29,888 nt of DNA, taken from the NCBI GenBank assembly GCA_004151065.3, contig NWUY0300009399.1, forward strand, positions 6,126-36,013, read 5' to 3'. A model generated the notes under the pieces. That model saw only the letters and a program-made list of their open reading frames with translations. It was not told the origin of the DNA and did no database searches. The translations under genes and the position numbers were made by a program. The first letter of the stretch is position 1; each line of letters opens with the position of its first letter. Origin of the DNA: Larix sibirica. Lineage: Eukaryota > Streptophyta > Pinopsida > Pinales > Pinaceae. This document shows positions 1 through 11,027 of the stretch, piece by piece.

Positions 1-411
1 GTGAGTAAAAGATGGATCAAGGAGCTTAATCATACCAAGAAAGGAGGGTGAGATGAGATTCAAAGAGAATCCCTATCCCATGAAATCTCCTCGAGATTCA
101 AGATCCAAAAATCAAGGAAAAGGTTGTAATTTCCGCGCCCCTGTGGGCATGTAGAGGGCAAAAATGTTGTATTTTGGCATCTTGCACCACTAGCAGGGAG
201 AGAAAATATCTCTAAGATGAGCTTGGTGAAGTGGCATTCGACCCCTAAGTATTTTATTTGCCTCCAAGTATGACTAGGGAGGGGACCAACGTGATGGGAA
301 GGGGTTTCAACACACCTATGAGGTATAAACAACATGTCCTTCATGGTGATATGGCATGAAGCCTGCTCTCAATGGTGTACAAAGTGACAATTTGAGGTAC
401 AACAACTTTAG

Positions 412-697
412 ATTGATAACTTTTCAAATGAGGCGATAAGCAGTGAATTGAATATTTTACTTACCTTACAATTATCTTCAAGTCACTTAACTTTTTCAAA
501 GATCCTACCCTTAAATCAATTTGTTTTTTTAGACCCTGAATGAAAGCTTCATACTCAGTGTTGTTATTGGTGCATTCAAATTCCAATCTACATGTAATAA
601 GATGGTACCTTTTCTATTGTGGATTTATGAGAATACAACCAACTCCTACAACTTCCTATGACTTATATCCATTAAAAAAAAAGATCCAGATGTTAGT
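412..697 (-). pseudogene. Ty3/gypsy RNase H domain remnant (copy A)
   Basis: Reverse-strand translation gives an RNase H fold of the retroelement type: a WIFFFNG block at 668-688 (the usual WxLYFDGS strand, with the first catalytic Asp changed to Asn), then GCILINP, a CRLEFEC strand, EYEAFIQGLK at about 527-556 carrying the catalytic Glu, an SDLKIIVR helix where GDS is usual, and a C-terminal HCLSPHLKSYQ. In-frame stops interrupt it. RNase H normally degrades the RNA strand of the RNA/DNA hybrid during reverse transcription. It lies directly after the protease region with no reverse transcriptase motif between. Decayed and surely inactive. The family call is firm; the subfamily (possibly the archaeal-type RNase H of Tat-like elements) is inference. 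Confidence 0.85.
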
Positions 698-939
698 ATC
701 TACATATAGGTTGTTGGAAAAACTATTGATTTCATCTACTATAATACAATTATCATTTTCATTTATCCAAGTAAAATGAAGGAATTTAGATCCTTCCAAT
801 TCTATGACAATATGTTTTATGTGTGCTTCCCTGTCAATAGAATCTAATTGTGTACTGCCTTCCATGGTACTCACAAATTAGAGCAATTAGTAGCGGAATA
901 TATTTGGAGGTTTAATTTGGGACCAATCTCTATTGAGAA

Positions 940-1300
940 ACAGACCAATCTCTATTGAGAAACAGACCATAAGATTCTAGTATGTCAACCATGATAATAT
1001 CTATTATTTCATACATTTTTAGTTTAGAAGGTACTAATATTAGTATGTATATTTAAGTTCACCCATCACCTTCACTTCTGATCCATCCAACTAAATAATG
1101 CAAGTGGAACACTTGGATGGGATAGCATTGATTCTCTTATAAATAGAAAAAGGTATTATGTTCAAAGATGCTCTTGAATCGACCAAACAATTGTGTACAT
1201 TGTGATTAAAAATTCCAAAACTTGGCAAAAATGGAGGTTCTTGTGACTTCGATTTATTTCCTATTAAAGTGTCATGTATAACAATTTTGTTTAGTTTCTG
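940..1300 (-). pseudogene. Ty3/gypsy aspartic protease remnant (copy A)
   Basis: The minus strand encodes PPFLPSFGIFNHNVHN followed by CLVDSRASLNIIPF. The catalytic retropepsin motif DSGA is therefore DSRA (codons at 1169-1180), a Gly to Arg change expected to kill activity. A later block, ESYGLFLNRDWS (about 945-990), matches the segment that follows protease in plant gypsy polyproteins, and there a short stretch is duplicated in tandem (921-966). The active enzyme would cut the Gag-Pol polyprotein. Stops and frameshifts lie on both sides. Upstream in the same orientation, 1337-1738 encodes an acidic and Lys/Glu-rich linker containing SNIPQHRDPLLQ, typical of the gag-protease spacer. The identification rests on motif order as well as the single active-site motif. 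Confidence 0.82.
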
Positions 1301-1989
1301 AATTTAATTCGTACACGTGAGATTTATGTTTTTCCTCTAGATTGGTGCTACTTTCTGAATTGTCTCATATGGTGACCTAACAAATTGCAACAAGGGGTCT
1401 CTATGTTGGGGGATGTTGGAGATACTACACATGGAAATAATTTCCTTTATCTTTTTCTTCTCTTCCAACAATTTATAAACCAAAATTGGAGAAGGTGGGT
1501 TGGTTGTTGTTTCCTCCATAGGTTGGTCAACAACTATAGTTTGTTAAGGTTTCTTAACAAGGTGGCTGGGGGAAGAGTTTGAAGGCACATGTCCCTTCAT
1601 TTTGAGAGGGTAATCTCTTGGAATTTTTTGGGTGGCCTGTGACTCCTCTATTAATCTCTCCTTCTTGTTTGAGGTTCCCAAGGACATATCCCATAATGAA
1701 ATGGTTTCTTCTCTAGATTTATATTCTTCTTCCCTCATTATAGGATCAATTTATGTTTTCTAAGCATGGGCCTTACTTTGTTTCTCTTGATCAAGAAATT
1801 GGTTGGATACCATGGGAGTGAATCCATTGAGGGAAAGTATTTTTTGAGTGGTTGGCATGGTGATATGTACAATAATTTTACATTCTAACTTCATCCAAAT
1901 TCATATTGAAATTTGAAAGCTCTAGAGGTCTTGGTGGTGTAATTTACTTTCTTAAAAAAGGTTTGTAAGATTTTTGGTAGGGAGGACTT

Positions 1990-3174
1990 TCATAATTATT
2001 TTTTTAAATCGATAATTCCATTAAACATTTTTAAACCAAACATGTGACACTATCTATCCATGGAATCCTTATGTTATGTGTCAATATTTGTCTTAGCTTG
2101 GGGTTTGGGTAAGGTAATAAATATTTTGGGAGAAGCAGTGACCTTAGTGTCTTCTACCCTAGCATTACCAGTTAGACTTGATATTTCCCTTTCTACAGTC
2201 TTAGCTTCTTCGAAATTATTTGTTAATGATGTTTTACCATCTCTCTTTAAAAACATGGCAATTGATGCATGTAGAGCATAAGTGTAATATTTCACTACTA
2301 TATTCTCATCGAGGGGAGAGTCTAGTGGAAATTAATTAAGGATGATAATGAAACATTGATTGAAATCCTTTATCTTTTCTGTCTTATCCTTTTTTATGGC
2401 TATTATTTCTTTAGAAAGTGTGGATGGAGTTTATTTATCCCCAAAATTTCCTATGAGGGATTTTTCAAAATCCTCCCAATTTAAAATTGACCCAATTGGA
2501 AGATTAAAATACCAAGTCAAAACATTATTTTCAAAATTATATGGGAACAATCTACAAACTACAACTTCATATTCAACTTTCATTAAACTAATGGCCATAT
2601 ATAAATTGTTTGTATGATCTTCAAGGGAATCAGATGTATCGACATCAAATTATAGGATCATGTGTTCTATATGCTTTGGAAAATCATGGATTTCACTATT
2701 AAATTCAAGACATCTTGCGTTCACCATGCAAGAAGCTTGGGTTTGTTTTGATTATCACTTTCTCTAGAAACTTACTCATGAATTCATAGGCTTGTGTCAC
2801 AAATTCAGGATCCAAATTTGGGTATGAAGGATTTGTAGAATGAGTAGTTGAATATGGGGGACTTGAGGGAATTGTGTTTGGGGGTTTTGGAATTTCTTCT
2901 AAGGCGGGATTGATCAAATCATACATTAAGTCTACTAAGATATGTTTAGGAATCTAATCATATTCTTAGTGGTATTTTCCTCCTAAGATGTAAAGGAGCA
3001 GTGTACAAATGGTTTGAGCCCGAGGAAACAATATTTTTGAAATTAGCAACAATGTCTTAGAAAGTTTGTTTTGGGCTCAAATATTCACCAATTAGAGATA
3101 TGGTGGTGATAATAATTTATGTTGGATGACTTAATATGATAATGATGTGATTGACATGGGTCTCTTTTAGCCAT
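1990..3174 (-). pseudogene. Ty3/gypsy gag remnant (copy A)
   Basis: Gag would form the virus-like particle. The likely start is the ATG whose complement lies at 3172-3174 (MAKRDP...), about ten bases after a possible primer binding site. A Pro/Ser/Tyr-rich N-terminal part (2705-2926) leads into a typical plant gypsy retrotransposon gag domain at about 2045-2640: DHTNNLYMAISLM, VCRLFPYNFEN, LTWYFNLPIGSI, NWEDFEKSLIGNFGD, IKDFNQCF, then YTYALHASIAMFLKRDGKTS and NNFEEAKTVEREI. Several in-frame stops (for example after FGDK) and frame changes break it. No convincing CCHC zinc knuckle was found after the domain. The gag assignment is strong from the long run of conserved blocks. Confidence 0.88.
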
Positions 3175-3184
3175 CCAAGGCTTT

Positions 3185-3197
3185 CCTTCTAGTACCA
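3185..3197 (-). other. Possible primer binding site of the gypsy element (copy A)
   Basis: On the minus strand TGGTACTAGAAGG lies four bases after a potential LTR end (TGTTGAC at 3202 on the plus strand, CA-ending on the minus strand) and about ten bases before the gag ATG. Position and the TGG start fit a tRNA primer site, but I cannot name the tRNA, so the call is tentative. Confidence 0.45.
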
Positions 3198-3201
3198 AAA
3201 T

Positions 3202-5260
3202 TGTTGACATGGTAGAACTTCCCTATGCAATCAAAAGGGATTATCCCAACCATAAGGTCCAAATTAGACCTCATGTTGTTTGGAATAGGGAATCCATCCA
3301 ACTTACAAACCAGTCACCATTATCATTTTACGGATGAATTTCTATAAATCCAAGAAAATGCTTATGAAAATTGCAAATGCAATTCTATCTAAATGAAATA
3401 TGCAACCCTAAATTAAATGCACTATTAAATATACTATAAATGCTATATTTATATCAATTTTAAAGGAGTAGACATATAACATGTATCTTCTCACCATTAT
3501 TTTTAGTAAATAGTTATTGGTTGATTAATGGTGAAAATATAGGTAATATTTGATCATTATTAGGAAAAGTCCATAATCAAATAGTCATTTACCCAATTAT
3601 GTATCTACGTGATATAGACAAATAGTTGAGAAAAGAAAAGGAACAGTGAATGCATCATTAACAAGAGAACAGTCTACATATTAAGAAACATTCCCAAAAT
3701 TATTCTAATAGCAATAAGCACACATAAAAATTCTATACACAGTACAATCATATAATTTCTAATCCCCCTTTAATGATCTGGCCAAAAATGGATTTTACTA
3801 ATTAATATTCGAAAATAATTGTTACAAAAATTGCACAAGCAAAAGCCCCTTCTCATGTTCTAAAAACTACATTTATATATTCTTAATAGAAATAAATGCT
3901 CCCCAACACTCGGGGATTCTTGGCCTTTTGAATTCCAAACATACTAATTATTATTTTATCCTTTAATAAACTAAATTCTCCCTTTATCTTTGTCTTGTAG
4001 ATATTGAGTCCAAACTTCATATCCTACAAATAATCCTATAAGGCATGGAAAAGAAATTGTTCAAAGGATACCTTTATACATGATTAAATTTCTTTGGTGT
4101 GCATAAATTCTTCCTAATGACTAGGGTGAGGCCACCAACATATTAAACTGGATAGAGATTGACCTAATGACCAACTCTACAGGCTTATTAGACTCAGTTA
4201 AGGGTAATACCACCAAACTTCAAGGCTTAAGCAAACACAAACATGGAAGAGAGAGAGAGAGAGAGAATAAGTGCACCTTATTTATGAAGGTTGGTCCTCA
4301 ATGCTCCTCTTGGCCTTTTCCAATATGCTCTTTGGTAGCGATCTCTAACCTACAAAACACCAATCACCCTTCCTCAAAATATTTTGCCTACAAATAAATA
4401 ATCAAGCCAAACAAGAACATATATATGATAATAATCAAATGAAACAATATTATTATCAATTGCAAATTACTTTCAAATAATCGACAATTAATCATTTCAC
4501 CCTTCATTTGGGGGAGGGAAAGATGTCAAATCTCTATTGATGTAATGAGACAATACATAATTGTTACATTTTCATTGCTCAGCACCTATCGAGACCTTTG
4601 ACCAAGTTCCTCTGCTCTTGATTCCTTCACAATTCCACTTCCAACCTTCTGAATGCATATAAGGGAGGAATCACCTTGAGATAGTGACTTCAACACTCAG
4701 GGAGATAATGATCAGGGACAAGGGCCACTAACATTGAATAAGGGGATGGATGTAATGAGAAGCGAGATTCCTCCAACATGATGATGCAATATGGATGCCT
4801 CCCTTGGTTAAGCCCATCTCGTCTCTTTTTATGAGTGATTGAGATAGTTGCAAATGGTCACCATCTAGTTTAAAAAGTTACAACCGAGACCACAATTGTC
4901 CAAGACTAACATAACTTGCCATATTTTTGAATTTTTGTATTTTTTTACCAATTGTTTAAGGCCCATGCACCTTGATCAAAGACAAATGATGTGACACGCA
5001 CCTTGCTAAATCAAAAGGTGTGTGGGGTCTCATTTGTGGTTGCAACTTCATGGATTCAAAGGGTAATGAGCTAAGATCTCATTTTAAGGATGTGCGGAAC
5101 CAAATGGAGTCAAATTATGTGTTATTACTTTATTATCAATTCATTCTTGTGAGCAAACAAGGACTCTTGGATGTCATCTTTGGGATACTGTCGTCACAAG
5201 CAAGGAAGTGTGAATTTATGCTATAACAAATTCCCCCTAATGTGTGAGGTCAGAAGGGGA
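3202..5260 (-). repeat. Probable LTR or leader region of the gypsy element (copy A)
   Basis: Non-coding, AT-rich sequence lying upstream of gag in the minus orientation. The left edge TG at 3202 would be the complement of the LTR's terminal CA. I could not find a matching right edge or a second LTR, because the left side of the element is cut off by the window start. It contains a (GA)n microsatellite at 4248-4266. No open frame of interest. Confidence 0.4.
4248..4266. repeat. (GA)n microsatellite (copy A)
   Basis: About nine GA dinucleotides in the non-coding flank of the gypsy element; repeated exactly at 13286-13304 in copy B. Confidence 0.9.
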
Positions 5261-7000
5261 AACGATGGCTGAAATACATTATAATTCCAATGGAGGGATT
5301 TCAAGTGGTACCAAGGTGGAGGTTCCCAATAATTCATTCAAAGAGGTACCTACAATAGAAATGAAGTTGTAAGAAATTTATCTTCCCTAAGGTGGGCATA
5401 TCAATGCTTAGATGTAATCAAACATGGCTACCAAATCAAATACATTGTGGATCCATGACATATATAAGATGCAAAATCATGGCTAGGAAAAGAGTACACA
5501 TTGGATCCATGGAGTATATTAGAATGCGATATCATAGCCACAACCAGATACACAGTGGATCTATGTCTCAGTATATATCAGGAGGACAACTGTAACTACA
5601 ATGAGGATAAATTGGTTCTCTAGCTAGTACCAATATGATATAGTATATGGTACAGTCTTGCACAACTCAAGCTATAGAAAAATGTGGGAGTGCTACTATT
5701 GACCGAAGGTATTCCATCCAAATCATTGAAGGTACAAGTGCTAACCATGTGAATAGATGATTTGGAGTCAAACATGGATGACACCATTTGAATAATGGTC
5801 ATTGATGTATACTGTTAACAAACGCGAGGCAACCCACCGATAATGATAATGGGGCCCAAGGTACCTAGTACATTCTAACAAGTGTGAATAAATGTATGGG
5901 AGAACACTTGAAGAATCCATCGAGTAGGAGACATTGATGTATTCCCACTACCAATAGCCAGGGAACTTTCCATTGATGACTACAATCCCCAAGATACTAT
6001 TTAGAATCTAAATCCCATTCCTAGAGCATGATGTGTTCAAGTTGATGGGAAGAGATCCATTGGGGCATCCTCCATCAACCAACATGAGGAAGTATCAAGG
6101 ACTGATCTGACTTGGAAAAGGACTCGGACAAAGTTTTGTAGGATGAACCATTGAGGGTGTCTCTCACATACACCAGATGTAAAGAGCACACAAATTAAAC
6201 CTCTAATCAATAACCGAGAATGAAAGACATTAACAGAGGTAAGCGCTTCCACCAATGATGAAAATAGAACCCTAGGTATAACACAAATCCCAAAATGTGA
6301 ATAGAGGTCTTGATGTCGAACATTTGGGAAACCACTTAGTGAGTGACCAATGATGAGGTGTCATTTTTTGATCTCAAGGTAACCTACCAATGATGTAAAT
6401 ATGCCCAGGGTGCTACTACTCCAGGTCAAAATATCATAGCCATGAGTTGTTGTCAATGAGACATGACCCGCCAGTGAGAATTCAATGGAGACCTTCCACA
6501 CTAGCATAATTACAAACACTGGTATGATAACACATGTTGACAACAACTTAACACCAGGGAAGGTTGACATGCAAAGTCGGGGAATTTGAGGAATGGTCGA
6601 CTTAGGCTAAAACTTCCTTTGAACAAAAACACAACACATTATGTGACTTGAGTAGGAACGATCACCCATGGATAATATAATGATATAAAGTCAACAATGC
6701 ATGAGGCAATGAAGATTGCTCCATAGTAGTTGGAAGAAAAACAAACCGGAGGAGTTTTAGGACTTGTATCATGGTTCAGTTCCTACAACCAACACTACCA
6801 CCCAATTGTGAAAATAGAGATGACACAAGTGCTTTGTTCAAAGGTGACATGACTGTGCTACTCAAGGCATTCATAAGAGATCATAATTCCCACCCTCTCT
6901 CTTTTTAAAAATATTTTATTTGTTTTTTGTGTCTTTTTCATACTATAAATCCCAAAAAATAATAAAAGAATGTTATATTACAATGGAGTAGATGAGTGTC
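5261..7000. repeat. Non-coding repeat diverged from 14299-16100
   Basis: This stretch aligns over its length with 14299-16100, but with many substitutions and small indels, unlike the perfect match before it. Shared landmarks include the CATGGCC-ACGAA array, the phrase around AGGACAAAG, a CACTTGG-type segment, and an AT-rich tail at about 6895-6995 (TTTTTGTGTCTTTTTCATA) matching 15990-16090. Minus-strand open frames here do not keep frame between the two copies, so I treat it as non-coding, most likely LTR or flank of the same retroelement family. Confidence 0.7.
5422..5570. repeat. Three-unit array, about 55 bp period
   Basis: Units begin near 5422, 5478 and 5533. Each runs CATGGC(T/C)A... 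then a short spacer, a (A/G)TACAC(A)-TGGATCCATG block and a variable AT-rich end. The paralogous array at 14462-14655 has four units. Confidence 0.7.
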
Positions 7001-8134
7001 ACATGGCGTGCAACTAAGAGTCCAAGTGCACGGAATGTACCTATGCAAAACCAAGAATGAAAAAGGGGGAGTACAAGAAGTGATAGTCATATATGATGTT
7101 TGCTTCGGTGATGGTTTCAAGGAGTGGCTACAATAGAAGCAGAGGCTTACGACTAATGATAATGCATGAGCGGTGAGCGATGAATGGAAAACTGCAATGT
7201 GCATTAGGATCAATTAATGAAAGCAGTGGTATGTAGTGCAACAACACAACTGAAACAAAATCGTGGTAGTCCTTATAGGGAACGACTAGAAAGAAGATGA
7301 AGAAGATAACGTGCGACTTCAATATATAGTCACAACAGGGATGAAAGGGACCCCCATGCCTATAGAGATATTCGACAAGGGTACCAAATGAAAAAAAAGC
7401 GGATATATCTAGGGTACCCATGTTTTGTCTAATTCATTAACGTTTCATTATGGAGAGTTAATGTCGCAATTCAATGAATGTGGATCCTAAGGCGGATGAT
7501 GTCACAAAAACTAATAATGCATGTATGCAGACGGAGTGAACTTATCCTATATGCCAATTAGAATCAATATTACCTTGATCACCTCATAATGATGTTGTCT
7601 AGAAGGAATTATCGCATAATGTCGCCTACACCTAGTAAAAAATTGATTCTTAACGTAGAACCATTAGCACAAGTTTTCAAAAAATCCAATTATAAAGATT
7701 TCTAGGACATTTGGGTAAATAATTTGTATTGGCAAGTTTATAATTATGAAAAAATTTCATTTTCATAATAAATTTCTAAAATTACAATAATGAACCAAAT
7801 GCACCTTAAATTTTCAAACTTGAATTGTGGGCACATCTTTGGTCGAAATTTGCCACCGTCACCACCAAGTTTTTAATCGGTCCCTCTACTTTCAATTTCA
7901 TCTATTTGGTTTTAATTTTTATGCTCCGTGGGTATACATTTTCATTTTAAAATTCAATTTTGCGTTTACACGGTTTGTAGTTGGATATGCCACATACATA
8001 CGCTCCTATCCAGACAATAAAATACGTAACTTGTGCCTTATACATGACTTCTTGCATTATCGGGCGTGTACGCCATCAAGATAGATGAAAAATTCAAACT
8101 TTGGCACTAATTCTTGAAATTTCTCTCATTGCAG
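7001..8134. other. Stretch without recognised gene
   Basis: Mixed-composition DNA between the diverged repeat and the exon-like region. Similarity to the other copy fades between about 7000 and 7200. A plus-strand frame at 7827-8084 is open but I recognise nothing in it. The last bases before 8135 (TTTCTCTCATTGCAG) form a good splice acceptor, so part of this stretch may be an intron of the element that follows. Confidence 0.4.
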
Positions 8135-8929
8135 ATTACTCATTAGGTGCCCTTCGTCAATGTGGTTTGTTAAAGTTTTTTCGATGTGAGGATATGCAAG
8201 CCCAATCATGTTTGATCAACATTCTGATACAATATTTGGATGTGGATTGGGAGGAATTTATCATATATGGAACCATCCTTACTATTGAGATGGGTGATAT
8301 ATACTTTTTGACTAGTTTATCATGTTGTGGTGAGGTTGTGAACCTCAAAGTATGTCCTCGAGGAGGATACATAGTACATGATTACATCGACACATATTGC
8401 AGTGTCGAGGCTGAGAAGATTAGTTCTCAGTTACCCATTGAGAGGATTATTGATCTTGGTCTCAAGACCATAGTTCTCACCATAGTGAGGGTCTATGCCT
8501 CGACTTCACCTCATCTTGCCTCCCGCTCATACATATATTATGTTGTTGAATGTTTTCAGTCGACAGTGTATGATTGGTGCTCGACTTTGTTAGGAAATAT
8601 TATATCTTAGTTGACTTGGTGCAGGATATGTGGTCTAAGATTGTTTGGATATGGGAATATTCTAGTTTCATTCTTCATGGAGAGAGTCCCACGTATGCAC
8701 CCTTGCAATATCATGCCCCCATATGATCCTCAAGAGCCACGCATGAGTGTATGGGGATATTTGATGAGGAGGCTTACAGGTGGACACGTCCTCAATGCCT
8801 TCAACGATAGTTCTTTGATTGGTGGTGGTCCCGTATTATTTCCATTGATGACTATTCATCCGAGTTGATGGATTTTTTCCAAGACCATAAGTTTTCCACT
8901 CCCACTAGATGCGCACTGGAGGAATATAG
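8135..8929 (+). pseudogene. Exon of a plant-mobile-domain-like protein, broken
   Basis: The frame starting at the acceptor (TTGCAG, ending 8134) is open to 8607, meets one TAG at 8608-8610, continues in frame to about 8810, then needs a one-base shift to continue (FFDWWWSRIISIDDYS...) to 8929, where ATAG|GTAACT is a plausible splice donor. Visible blocks are YLDVDWEEFIIYG, LTIEMGDIYFLTSLS, IVLTIVRVYASTSPHLASRS, YVVECFQSTVYDW, FGYGNILVSFFMERVP and DPQEPRMSVWGYLMR. This layout resembles plant 'aminotransferase-like, plant mobile domain' proteins found in transposon-rich plant genomes, which are thought to derive from mobile elements; their function is not settled. The DWEEF...DIYFLT block parallels the conserved gE-xTITLxDV region. 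I infer the family from memory of its pattern. The stop and frameshift make this copy a likely pseudogene. Confidence 0.6.
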
Positions 8930-9008
8930 GTAACTTTTTTTTGTTTTTTAATGTTATTTAATTTTTATTGTTTATATTGAAGAGACATATAATTTTTATG
9001 AGTTTTCA

Positions 9009-9037
9009 TCTCTCTCTCTCTCTCTCTCTCTCTATAT
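9009..9037. repeat. (TC)n microsatellite abutting a single N
   Basis: About twelve TC units and TATAT run straight into the N at 9038, after which copy B of the large duplication begins. A simple repeat exactly at a join is where assemblers break and rejoin contigs. Confidence 0.9.
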
Positions 9038-9038
9038 N
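9038..9038. other. Single N, probable contig join
   Basis: One undetermined base separates a TC microsatellite from the exact start of the second copy of a 5.26 kb block that also begins at window position 1. Confidence 0.75.
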
Positions 9039-9449
9039 GTGAGTAAAAGATGGATCAAGGAGCTTAATCATACCAAGAAAGGAGGGTGAGATGAGATTCA
9101 AAGAGAATCCCTATCCCATGAAATCTCCTCGAGATTCAAGATCCAAAAATCAAGGAAAAGGTTGTAATTTCCGCGCCCCTGTGGGCATGTAGAGGGCAAA
9201 AATGTTGTATTTTGGCATCTTGCACCACTAGCAGGGAGAGAAAATATCTCTAAGATGAGCTTGGTGAAGTGGCATTCGACCCCTAAGTATTTTATTTGCC
9301 TCCAAGTATGACTAGGGAGGGGACCAACGTGATGGGAAGGGGTTTCAACACACCTATGAGGTATAAACAACATGTCCTTCATGGTGATATGGCATGAAGC
9401 CTGCTCTCAATGGTGTACAAAGTGACAATTTGAGGTACAACAACTTTAG

Positions 9450-9735
9450 ATTGATAACTTTTCAAATGAGGCGATAAGCAGTGAATTGAATATTTTACTT
9501 ACCTTACAATTATCTTCAAGTCACTTAACTTTTTCAAAGATCCTACCCTTAAATCAATTTGTTTTTTTAGACCCTGAATGAAAGCTTCATACTCAGTGTT
9601 GTTATTGGTGCATTCAAATTCCAATCTACATGTAATAAGATGGTACCTTTTCTATTGTGGATTTATGAGAATACAACCAACTCCTACAACTTCCTATGAC
9701 TTATATCCATTAAAAAAAAAGATCCAGATGTTAGT
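9450..9735 (-). pseudogene. Ty3/gypsy RNase H domain remnant (copy B)
   Basis: Same sequence as 412-697, with the same Asp to Asn change in the first catalytic strand (codons at 9706-9726), the same EYEAFIQGLK block near 9580-9594, and the same in-frame stops. It follows the protease remnant with no reverse transcriptase between, and its downstream side is cut by the N at 9038, so what should follow cannot be read here. Confidence 0.85.
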
Positions 9736-9977
9736 ATCTACATATAGGTTGTTGGAAAAACTATTGATTTCATCTACTATAATACAATTATCATTTTCAT
9801 TTATCCAAGTAAAATGAAGGAATTTAGATCCTTCCAATTCTATGACAATATGTTTTATGTGTGCTTCCCTGTCAATAGAATCTAATTGTGTACTGCCTTC
9901 CATGGTACTCACAAATTAGAGCAATTAGTAGCGGAATATATTTGGAGGTTTAATTTGGGACCAATCTCTATTGAGAA

Positions 9978-10338
9978 ACAGACCAATCTCTATTGAGAAA
10001 CAGACCATAAGATTCTAGTATGTCAACCATGATAATATCTATTATTTCATACATTTTTAGTTTAGAAGGTACTAATATTAGTATGTATATTTAAGTTCAC
10101 CCATCACCTTCACTTCTGATCCATCCAACTAAATAATGCAAGTGGAACACTTGGATGGGATAGCATTGATTCTCTTATAAATAGAAAAAGGTATTATGTT
10201 CAAAGATGCTCTTGAATCGACCAAACAATTGTGTACATTGTGATTAAAAATTCCAAAACTTGGCAAAAATGGAGGTTCTTGTGACTTCGATTTATTTCCT
10301 ATTAAAGTGTCATGTATAACAATTTTGTTTAGTTTCTG
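9978..10338 (-). pseudogene. Ty3/gypsy aspartic protease remnant (copy B)
   Basis: Identical to 940-1300. Retropepsin motif present as DSRA (10207-10218) within NCLVDSRASLNIIPF, so the catalytic glycine is lost, and the downstream NRDWS block carries the same short tandem duplication (9959-10004). Confidence 0.82.
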
Positions 10339-11027
10339 AATTTAATTCGTACACGTGAGATTTATGTTTTTCCTCTAGATTGGTGCTACTTTCTGAATTG
10401 TCTCATATGGTGACCTAACAAATTGCAACAAGGGGTCTCTATGTTGGGGGATGTTGGAGATACTACACATGGAAATAATTTCCTTTATCTTTTTCTTCTC
10501 TTCCAACAATTTATAAACCAAAATTGGAGAAGGTGGGTTGGTTGTTGTTTCCTCCATAGGTTGGTCAACAACTATAGTTTGTTAAGGTTTCTTAACAAGG
10601 TGGCTGGGGGAAGAGTTTGAAGGCACATGTCCCTTCATTTTGAGAGGGTAATCTCTTGGAATTTTTTGGGTGGCCTGTGACTCCTCTATTAATCTCTCCT
10701 TCTTGTTTGAGGTTCCCAAGGACATATCCCATAATGAAATGGTTTCTTCTCTAGATTTATATTCTTCTTCCCTCATTATAGGATCAATTTATGTTTTCTA
10801 AGCATGGGCCTTACTTTGTTTCTCTTGATCAAGAAATTGGTTGGATACCATGGGAGTGAATCCATTGAGGGAAAGTATTTTTTGAGTGGTTGGCATGGTG
10901 ATATGTACAATAATTTTACATTCTAACTTCATCCAAATTCATATTGAAATTTGAAAGCTCTAGAGGTCTTGGTGGTGTAATTTACTTTCTTAAAAAAGGT
11001 TTGTAAGATTTTTGGTAGGGAGGACTT

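Larger units (their letters stand above)
1..5260. repeat. Copy A of a perfect 5.26 kb duplication
   Basis: This block recurs at 9039-14298 at a constant offset of 9038, with no substitution or indel in the stretches I compared, and every reading frame translates identically. It starts at the first base of the window, while the other copy starts directly after a single N. Identity stops sharply at 5260: the next bases differ and similarity falls to a level typical of old repeats. It contains a broken minus-strand Ty3/gypsy element plus its non-coding flank. The pattern suits either two contigs sharing a collapsed repeat or a very recent duplication; the sequence alone cannot decide. Confidence 0.95.

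Noticed and set aside
60-344. 94-codon minus-strand open frame downstream of the RNase H remnant
   Set aside because: No family motif and no continuation of the conserved end of RNase H; it repeats at 9098-9382 only because the whole block is duplicated.
6037-7421. Several minus-strand open frames in the diverged flank
   Set aside because: Their reading frames are not kept in the paralogous stretch 14299-16300, so they are likely chance.
7827-8084. 85-codon plus frame before the plant-mobile-domain-like exon
   Set aside because: Different frame, no recognisable motif and no convincing donor after it; an upstream exon cannot be supported.
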